A stretch of 14,485 nt of DNA from assembly GCA_002478265.1 (NCBI GenBank), contig DLNC01000028.1:7571-22055 (forward strand), written 5' to 3'. The stretch's first letter is position 1. Each line of letters opens with the position of its first letter. This document shows positions 6,609 to 11,726 of the stretch, one piece after another. The notes beneath the pieces were generated by a model. It saw only the letters and a list, made by a program, of their open reading frames with translations, was not told where the DNA came from and searched no databases. The position numbers and the translations under genes are program-made. Source of the DNA: Syntrophaceae bacterium UBA7520 (GTDB taxonomy: Bacteria; Desulfobacterota; Syntrophia; Syntrophales; Smithellaceae).

Positions 6609-7954
6609 TGAATGAGATGTTCCCAGAGCGGCCCCGTAAAGCCGCGCTCATAGAGCTTGGGCAAAACGCGCGTCGCCTTGCTCTCGCCCGCGCCGATGAG
6701 CCAGTTAAAACGTCCCGCCGCGTGCTCTTCGACTCTTTTCATGATTTCGACATCGGAAATATGCGGGGAACGGTAAAACACCGGCTGCAAAAGATTTTGC
6801 GATTTTTTAACCTGCCCCTCTCGCAGCGCGAAGTCATACAGGGCTGTATGCGGATAAATGCGTATGCCGCAGAAAAAGAAAAAAACGGCTTTTTCCAGTT
6901 TGTCGGCCCCGTTTAATGTTTCCTGCAGCGTCCGGCTGTCTTCTCCGGGACCTCCCAATAAAAAATAATGGGCGATATAAAGTCCGGCCTGCAGCGCCTG
7001 CTCGTGCGCCTGAAAGACATCGCGCGCGACAAACGGTTTCTGGAGGTTGACCAGCACCGTGTCGGATAATGACTCTGTGCCGAATTCCACATGCGTGAGT
7101 CCGGCATCGGCCAACCGCCGGTAATAATCGCCGGGCGCGGACGTCGGAGCAAAAAAACCGCCCCAGGGAATGGAAATGCCCGCTTCTCTAAACGCCTGCG
7201 CCACCTGCATACTGTGTTCGAAACTGGCGTTAAACGCGGAATCGGTGATAAAAATATATTTGGCGCCCGCGTCCTGCAGCGCGCGGGCGCGCCGCGCTAT
7301 TTCTTTGGGCGGGAAGAAACGCATTTTCGCGCCTTCAATATGCGGATAAGTGCAGTAACTGCAGCGAAAAGGACATCCTCTTTTGGTCTGCAAATTAAGC
7401 ATGCCGCCATAGGCAAGATAAAACTTGGTATGCGGGCTTTCGGGGTTGAAGCATCTCTCAATTTCCTTACCCCAGGGACGATAATCGACGCTGACGGTTT
7501 CTTTAGTAACAACGCCGGGTATCGACTGCACGTCTTTCTTGCCTTTAATGGCTTCCAGCAGCAACGACAATCTTTCCCCCTCCCCGGCAATGCCGTAATC
7601 CGCGCCAAGCGCCCGCAGAAATTCCACGGGGAAAACAGTGTAGCCGCTGCCGCCTAAAATCAAGATGGCCATGGAGTTTTCCCGTACCAAGCGCGCCAAA
7701 CTCTGGTAATCGGCAAGAAAGTCTCGGCTGTTGATGGTGTCGGTATTGTCGATGTTTCTTATTGAAATTCCCACAACATCAGGCGAAAATTCCCGCACCA
7801 GCTCCGCCAGCCTGCCTTTGTCTTCAACTTCATTCAAGTCGACTATTTTAACCTGGTAGCGGGAATCCAGGGCGCCGGCGACGTAATCCAGCCCCAGCGG
7901 ATAAACGGGATAGGGCATCTTCAAAGTGTTTGCCGAAATTAGCAATACTTTCAT
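6605..7954 (-). CDS. B12-binding-type radical SAM enzyme
   Basis: This protein has 449 residues from the ATG at 7952-7954. The N-terminal ~130 residues look like a Rossmann-type cobalamin-binding domain (MKVLLISANT start, PLGLDYVAGAL, and a GGSGYTVFP loop around residue 101). No DxHxxG motif is seen, which is normal for class B enzymes that bind cobalamin without a lower-ligand His. The radical SAM cluster motif is C194-x3-C198-x2-C201 in RGCPFRCSYC. Such enzymes mostly methylate unactivated carbons or rearrange rings, for example in hopanoid, bacteriochlorophyll and antibiotic pathways. An in-frame TTG at 7958-7960 would add two residues; the ATG is chosen because it gives the standard MKVLLI N-terminus. 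The neighbours are ACP upstream and a coupled deacetylase downstream. The substrate is unknown, plausibly an acyl intermediate. Confidence 0.87.
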   Translation of the reverse strand: MKVLLISANTLKMPYPVYPLGLDYVAGALDSRYQVKIVDLNEVEDKGRLAELVREFSPDVVGISIRNIDNTDTINSRDFLADYQSLARLVRENSMAILILGGSGYTVFPVEFLRALGADYGIAGEGERLSLLLEAIKGKKDVQSIPGVVTKETVSVDYRPWGKEIERCFNPESPHTKFYLAYGGMLNLQTKRGCPFRCSYCTYPHIEGAKMRFFPPKEIARRARALQDAGAKYIFITDSAFNASFEHSMQVAQAFREAGISIPWGGFFAPTSAPGDYYRRLADAGLTHVEFGTESLSDTVLVNLQKPFVARDVFQAHEQALQAGLYIAHYFLLGGPGEDSRTLQETLNGADKLEKAVFFFFCGIRIYPHTALYDFALREGQVKKSQNLLQPVFYRSPHISDVEIMKRVEEHAAGRFNWLIGAGESKATRVLPKLYERGFTGPLWEHLIQ

Positions 7955-7985
7955 GGCCAATCTTAACTTTTAAGGTTGTTTTTAT

Positions 7986-8258
7986 TTACGCTTTTTTACG
8001 CTGGTTTTCGAAAATATAAGTGGCCAGAGTGCGGACAGACGCAAAAACTTTCGCGCCGAGCTCTTTGTTTTCAATTTTAACGCCATAGTCTTTTTCGATC
8101 ATCATCACCAGTTCCAGAACGTCGATGGAATCGATTCCCGTGTCGCCGCCGACGAGCTGGGCGTCATCTTCGATATCTGCAGGCGTGATATCCATCAAGC
8201 CAAGTGTTTTGATAATTTTATCTTTCAGTTCACCAATTAAATCTTCAAGCTGACCCAT
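7986..8258 (-). CDS. acyl carrier protein (first ACP in operon order)
   Basis: This 90-residue protein has the carrier motif GIDSIDVLEL, with the phosphopantetheine-accepting serine at S44. The preceding GGDT and following MMIEKDYGVKI segments are typical of ACP helices II and III. It differs from the second ACP of the operon, which has LGIDSMDL. The start ATG (8256-8258) has GAGGTG four to five bases upstream. It lies 40 bases downstream of the small membrane-protein gene and 31 bases upstream of the B12-radical SAM gene, so a link between this carrier and radical SAM chemistry is plausible but inferred. Confidence 0.92.
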   Translation of the reverse strand: MGQLEDLIGELKDKIIKTLGLMDITPADIEDDAQLVGGDTGIDSIDVLELVMMIEKDYGVKIENKELGAKVFASVRTLATYIFENQRKKA

Positions 8259-8282
8259 TCAACACCTCATCTATGCTTAAGC

Positions 8283-8298
8283 GGCGCTTATCCGCGCC
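8283..8298. repeat. intercistronic hairpin after the small membrane-protein gene
   Basis: GGCGC (8283-8287) and GCGCC (8294-8298) form a GC-rich stem with a six-base loop directly after the stop codon at 8299-8301. The minus-strand sequence beyond it is not T-rich, so it is unlikely to terminate transcription. It could protect or process the mRNA between the first gene and the ACP. The function is inferred. Confidence 0.35.
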
Positions 8299-8721
8299 TT
8301 AATTTTTAACATCCGCGGCCGAGGTCGTTCCCTCCACCGCGCAGATTTCCTTGATTTCATCACCGAGAATTTTTTCGAGAACAACCCTCGTTATCCAGGC
8401 AAAGAAAGCCTTAATGTGTTTTAGTCCCGCCATTCTGATGCCGATGACGAAAACAACCATGGAAATGGCGTATATCAAAGGTCCCCCGATAATGCCAATC
8501 AAAGGTTTTCTCATCCACACGGCCAGGGCCGCCAGAAAAACCACCGCGGGCAGGCCTATTACATAACTCAAAATAATCAGCAAAGTGCCCATAATCATGG
8601 AAAATGTCGGTTTTTCCTGAAAAACACGCAAATCGGCCTGCGTGACAATTACCGCCTGGCAGTAATTTTTTTTGGCAAAATAACGCGCGGCCTTTTTTAC
8701 TAACTGCAATCTTTTCTCCAT
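8299..8721 (-). CDS. small integral membrane protein of unknown function (first gene of operon)
   Basis: This 140-residue protein is not recognised as a named family. It has a basic, soluble N-terminal ~38 residues, then hydrophobic stretches at about 41-70 (one long or two short helices) and 74-96. An amphipathic, mixed C-terminal tail of about 44 residues ends the protein. This suggests two or three membrane passes. It is the first gene after the operon promoter, with a leader of only about 20 bases, and no clear ribosome-binding site precedes the ATG at 8719-8721. Its position ahead of ACP, radical SAM and KS genes suggests a membrane role in handling or anchoring the product; no function can be assigned from sequence. 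Confidence 0.75.
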   Translation of the reverse strand: MEKRLQLVKKAARYFAKKNYCQAVIVTQADLRVFQEKPTFSMIMGTLLIILSYVIGLPAVVFLAALAVWMRKPLIGIIGGPLIYAISMVVFVIGIRMAGLKHIKAFFAWITRVVLEKILGDEIKEICAVEGTTSAADVKN

Positions 8722-8748
8722 TGCTGTTTTTTGTTAAAAAAACGAGGC

Positions 8749-8778
8749 ATCATAGCGTTATGTGCGAAAAAAATTCAA
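8749..8778 (-). promoter_or_regulatory. sigma70-like promoter of the lipid-like biosynthetic operon
   Basis: On the minus strand, TTGAAT (8773-8778; four of six to consensus) is followed by an 18-base spacer and TATGAT (8749-8754; five of six). AT-rich sequence lies upstream. A start site near 8742 would give a leader of about 20 bases before the membrane-protein ATG. An A/T inverted repeat, GTTTTTT (8726-8732) with AAAAAAC (8737-8743), falls in that leader. This is the best promoter match in the window. Confidence 0.6.
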
Positions 8779-8787
8779 CAAAAATTT

Positions 8788-8832
8788 ATCCGCTCAGATG
8801 CCGGACAAAATTAAATAGCATTGTCGGCGGAT
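8788..8832. promoter_or_regulatory. nested inverted repeats, candidate operator in the divergent intergenic region
   Basis: Two dyads lie between the operon -35 box and the divergent flavin reductase gene. The inner one is GCCGGACAA (8800-8808) with TTGTCGGC (8821-8828), eight pairs with one bulged G and a 12-base spacer. The outer one is ATCCGC (8788-8793) with GCGGAT (8827-8832). Their centres are within a few bases. The position suits a regulator acting on one or both divergent genes, but no regulator gene is nearby. Confidence 0.35.
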
Positions 8833-8881
8833 TTAAGTTATACAAAACGCGATTTTTAACTTTTTTAATAAAGGAGAAACA

Positions 8882-9577
8882 ATGAATCGCGCCGCGTTAC
8901 ATAAAATAACTTACGGTTTGTATATTGTCACCTCCGGCCATGAAGGTAAATTCAACGGACAGATTGCCAATTCGCTTTTTCAGGTAACTTCCAGTCCGGC
9001 GACCATCGCCGTAAGCATCAATAAAGAAAATTACACGCATGAACTGATAACCAAAAGCCGTAAATTCACCGTTTCCGTTTTGTCCCAGGAAGCGCCGCTG
9101 ACTTTTATCGGCCTTTTCGGATTCAAGAGCGGGCGCGCTGTCGATAAATTTAAGGACATAAAAACCAAAACCGGCGCCACGGACCTGCCCATTGTCCTGG
9201 ACTACTGCCTAAGTTTCCTGGAGGCAGAAGTGGCAGGGCAGATGGACTGCGGCACGCATTCGATATTCTTTGCCAGAGTTGTGGAAGCCGATATCACCGG
9301 CGAGGGCGAACCGCTTACTTACGCCTACTATCAGAGCGTCAAAGGCGGCAAATCATCGAAAAACGCGCCTACCTTTATAAAGGAAGAAACCAAGGCCAAA
9401 GCCACGGCAAAAACAGCCGCGCGGTATGTGTGCTCCGTGTGCGGGTATGTGTATGATCCGGAAAAAGGCGATCCGGACGGAGGCATCGCGCCCGGCACGG
9501 CCTTTGAAGATATTCCCGATTCCTGGACATGCCCCATCTGCGGCGCGGAAAAAGATAAGTTTGAAAAAGAAAAATAA
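8882..9577 (+). CDS. hrb: flavin reductase-rubredoxin fusion (high-molecular-weight rubredoxin, Hrb-like)
   Basis: This 231-residue two-domain redox protein begins with a flavin reductase-like FMN-binding domain over about residues 1-155 (NGQIANSLFQVTSSPATIAVSI region). A Lys/Ala-rich linker at about 156-180 joins it to a rubredoxin domain with the iron ligands C184, C187, C217 and C220 (VCSVCGY and CPICG). Known relatives in anaerobes such as Moorella accept electrons from NAD(P)H and pass them to a flavodiiron protein for O2 or NO reduction; no flavodiiron partner lies in this window. It acts in the cytoplasm. AAGGAG at 8871-8876 gives a strong ribosome-binding site. The gene diverges from the biosynthetic operon; no clear plus-strand promoter was found. 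The domain architecture is certain; the electron partner is not. Confidence 0.92.
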   Translation: MNRAALHKITYGLYIVTSGHEGKFNGQIANSLFQVTSSPATIAVSINKENYTHELITKSRKFTVSVLSQEAPLTFIGLFGFKSGRAVDKFKDIKTKTGATDLPIVLDYCLSFLEAEVAGQMDCGTHSIFFARVVEADITGEGEPLTYAYYQSVKGGKSSKNAPTFIKEETKAKATAKTAARYVCSVCGYVYDPEKGDPDGGIAPGTAFEDIPDSWTCPICGAEKDKFEKEK

Positions 9578-9616
9578 AACATCAAATCGCTTTGAACTCT
9601 TGCCGCATGATGTTTT
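9576..9616. terminator. possible bidirectional terminator between convergent genes
   Basis: AAAACATCA (9576-9584) and TGATGTTTT (9608-9616) form a nine-base stem with a 23-base loop between the ends of the convergent fusion gene and MFS gene. T-rich sequence follows on both strands. The stem is AU-rich and the loop long, so it would be weak. Confidence 0.35.
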
Positions 9617-9646
9617 TCACCGTTTTTATCTTTTGCCGATGCGCTT

Positions 9647-10870
9647 TTATTTGAGCGGGCGAAAAAATATTATTACCGGAATAAGCGCGCAAATGGTTAG
9701 TGTCGCCCCTGCGGCAAAAACAGCCGGATAACCGAAAGACTGGGTAAAAATGCCGCTGAGCGCGGCGGCCATGCCGGATACGGTAACCTGCAAAGCCGCC
9801 TGCAAAGTGTAGTCGGTGCCCGGCGATTCTTTACGGCAAACACCCATCATCAGGGTGAATAGCGCCACTGTCGAAAGCCCGTCCGCGAACTGCTCCAGAC
9901 AAACCACCGCGTACAATAACGACTCGTCATAGGCCCGGCTGGCGATGAACAGGTAGCCGATAAAACCCGCGGCCTGCAATGTGCCGAAAAGCAAAAGTGC
10001 GTTGCGATGACCCAATCTCAACAAGAATAATCCGCCCAGCAGCGCGCCGCTAAGTCCCGCAACGACGCCAATGACGCCCGTGATCAGTCCGATATCGGCA
10101 AGCGACAAACCCTGGTCCGAAAGCAAAGGCCCGATCATGCGCGAAGCCATCGAATCACCGGCCTTAAATGTCGCTACTGTTATCAACCACCATCCCATAC
10201 GAAGCCGACAAACAAAATCAACAAAGAGTTTCACGTAACCGCGCCAGCCCTGCCATGCCTCGCTCTTTGCAGCGGCATTTTTCACTACCGGCGTTTCGCG
10301 CATAAACCATACAGGCAGAAGAACCGGCACAATTAATAAAGCAAGCGCGCTGTAAGATAGTTGCCAGCCGAAGCGCCCGACCAGCCACAGGAGAAGACCG
10401 CCGCCGAAAATCATGCCGATTTTATAGCCGATCACCTGAACACTATTGCCTAAACCCCGCAGGTGCGGTGTCAAGCGGCTGACCGCCAACCCGTCGGTGG
10501 CGATATCCTGCGTGGCGGCGGTAAGATTCAGCAAAAAAAGCACGCCCATGAGCAGGGGAAAGGCCTGCGCAACCCACGCGCCGAAATCACGCGAAGCAAC
10601 GATGAGCATAAGTCCGCAGATAATCAGGTTAAGCGTCAGAAGCCAGCGGCGGCGCGTCCAGAAACGATCGATAAACGGCGCCCAGAGAAATTTCAATGTC
10701 CAGGGAAGAGAAAGCAACGCGGTAAATCCGATGGCGGAAAGCGATACGCCACAGTCGCGCAGAAGAGGCGGCAGCGCCTTGCCCAAGAGGCCGGAGGGCA
10801 ACCCTTGCGCGAAATACAACATCGCCAGAAGCCCAAGAAGCGGCGTATCGGATAAGCGCAGTCTGTTCAT
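9647..10870 (-). CDS. AmpG-like MFS permease
   Basis: This 407-residue polytopic membrane protein has about 12 hydrophobic segments. Features shared with AmpG/PAT-family permeases are LYFAQGLPSGLLG near residues 18-30, a KFLWAPFIDR motif around 60-69, and TQDIATDGLAV in the following segment. AmpG imports muropeptide-type disaccharides in Gram-negatives, and the family also includes acetyl-CoA transporter-like members, so the solute is uncertain. The ATG at 10868-10870 gives the expected short N-terminus (MNRLRLSDTPLLG) but lacks a clear ribosome-binding site. The gene follows the copA 3' fragment and the toxin-antitoxin pair on the same strand, and converges with the rubredoxin fusion. There is no evident functional link to the lipid-like operon. 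Confidence 0.8.
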   Translation of the reverse strand: MNRLRLSDTPLLGLLAMLYFAQGLPSGLLGKALPPLLRDCGVSLSAIGFTALLSLPWTLKFLWAPFIDRFWTRRRWLLTLNLIICGLMLIVASRDFGAWVAQAFPLLMGVLFLLNLTAATQDIATDGLAVSRLTPHLRGLGNSVQVIGYKIGMIFGGGLLLWLVGRFGWQLSYSALALLIVPVLLPVWFMRETPVVKNAAAKSEAWQGWRGYVKLFVDFVCRLRMGWWLITVATFKAGDSMASRMIGPLLSDQGLSLADIGLITGVIGVVAGLSGALLGGLFLLRLGHRNALLLFGTLQAAGFIGYLFIASRAYDESLLYAVVCLEQFADGLSTVALFTLMMGVCRKESPGTDYTLQAALQVTVSGMAAALSGIFTQSFGYPAVFAAGATLTICALIPVIIFFRPLK

Positions 10871-10924
10871 AAATTTAGCATGAGAAAATTAATCAGCCCA
10901 AAAATCAAATCTTTACTTTGCTGC

Positions 10925-11015
10925 TCAGTCTTCGGCCCTTGCGTTTTTCCAAATCCTTTTTAGCCGCAGTGAGTTGCTCACCACGGAAACGGAGCTTAGC
11001 GCCATGGCGGCGGCG
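10925..11015 (-). pseudogene. 3'-terminal fragment of a second copA gene
   Basis: The minus strand here encodes AAAMALSSVSVVSNSLRLKR followed by IWKNARAED and a TGA stop (10925-10927). This matches the C-terminus of the intact copper ATPase in this window, AAAMALSSVSVVSNSLRLKR then VWRKAKKS. At DNA level 10962-11015 matches 11761-11814 in 51 of 54 bases, with the first 37 identical. The last codons have diverged, so this is not a simple recent copy of the neighbouring end. Homology stops abruptly ten bases before the stop codon of hepT. No 5' part of this second copA is present, so it is a remnant and not expected to make a functional protein. Confidence 0.85.
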
Positions 11016-11024
11016 ACTTTTATT

Positions 11025-11366
11025 TTATTTTTCATCAAGTATTGATTTCAGCGCTTTGACTAACGGAGGTAAATCCTGCCGAATGATGTTCCAGAGAATA
11101 TCTTTATCAACCGCATCGTAGCCGTGAATCAGCCGGTTGCGAAGATTAATCATTTGCCGCCAGGGAATTTGTGGATATTTTCCCCGTATTTTTTCCGGGA
11201 CAAGATTTGCGGCCTCTCCGATAATTTCCAAAAGGCGCGTCAGAGCCAATTCCAGTTTGCGGTCGGTATCAAGGTCAGAACGCCTTTTACCCTGTGTTAA
11301 CACAAGCGCTTCTTGTGCATGATCCAAAATATGGCGGAGGCGGAAATCATCATTATGCTGTGTCAT
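11025..11366 (-). CDS. hepT: HepT-like toxin (HEPN-domain RNase, DUF86)
   Basis: This protein has 113 residues from the ATG at 11364-11366. It carries the HEPN catalytic motif Rx4HxY as R76, H81 and Y83 in LRNRLIHGYD, typical of HepT ribonucleases that cleave RNA when free. In characterised pairs the cognate MntA nucleotidyltransferase AMPylates the motif tyrosine to silence the toxin. The start overlaps the last 14 bases of the mntA-like gene, and GGAG lies seven bases upstream; an in-frame ATG at 11399 would add 11 residues and a deeper overlap and is less likely. Its stop (11025-11027) is immediately followed by the copA 3' fragment. The role of toxin is inferred from motif and partner. 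Confidence 0.9.
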   Translation of the reverse strand: MTQHNDDFRLRHILDHAQEALVLTQGKRRSDLDTDRKLELALTRLLEIIGEAANLVPEKIRGKYPQIPWRQMINLRNRLIHGYDAVDKDILWNIIRQDLPPLVKALKSILDEK

Positions 11367-11652
11367 AAATCGTCTCCGCTTCCGCAATGACCCTGTCACG
11401 GAAGTATTTGCTTAAAAACCCAGGGGTATTAAGATCAACTTTGTACCCAAGAAGTTCGGAAAGTTCCTGTTCAACGTCAAAGAAACGCAGGCCAAGTTTT
11501 GCGCTTGGTTCAAATTCCACCAGCACGTCCACATCGCTCTCAGGAGTAAAGTCATCTCGCAAAACCGATCCAAAAAGCGCTAATTTACGGATACCGTAGC
11601 GCCGGCACAATATGGCAATTTTTTCTATGGGCACTTCAATCTTCACGCCCAT
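11353..11652 (-). CDS. mntA: MntA-like minimal nucleotidyltransferase antitoxin
   Basis: This 99-residue minimal nucleotidyltransferase has the GSx10DxD signature: G28-S29 in LFGSVL, D40 and D42 in ESDVDVLVEF, and a third acidic residue near D73 in KVDLN. These bind metal and ATP. The family acts as antitoxin by transferring AMP to the tyrosine of HepT. Its gene precedes and overlaps the hepT-like gene, the usual arrangement. A GGAG site lies about ten bases before the ATG at 11650-11652. Only 74 bases separate it from the copA stop upstream, and that spacer holds palindromes that may be its operator. Confidence 0.92.
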   Translation of the reverse strand: MGVKIEVPIEKIAILCRRYGIRKLALFGSVLRDDFTPESDVDVLVEFEPSAKLGLRFFDVEQELSELLGYKVDLNTPGFLSKYFRDRVIAEAETIYDTA

Positions 11653-11677
11653 TTTTATTCTTCTCCAAGTATAGTTG

Positions 11678-11700
11678 TTTACGTAAATTATATTAATATA
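11678..11700. promoter_or_regulatory. two palindromes in the mntA/hepT promoter region
   Basis: TTTACGTAAA (11678-11687) is a perfect 10-base palindrome and TATATTAATATA (11689-11700) a perfect 12-base palindrome. They are adjacent in the 74-base gap upstream of the toxin-antitoxin genes. On the minus strand a TATAAT lies across 11686-11691 and a TATACT closer to mntA at 11669-11674, both possible -10 elements. The layout suits a promoter with an autoregulatory operator, which is inferred. Confidence 0.4.
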
Positions 11701-11726
11701 TCCTGAAAATCAATGCGGAAAAGCGG

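Noticed and set aside
10871..10924. Promoter for the MFS permease gene
   Set aside because: Several -10-like AT-rich hexamers exist, but none has a convincing -35 at a normal spacing.
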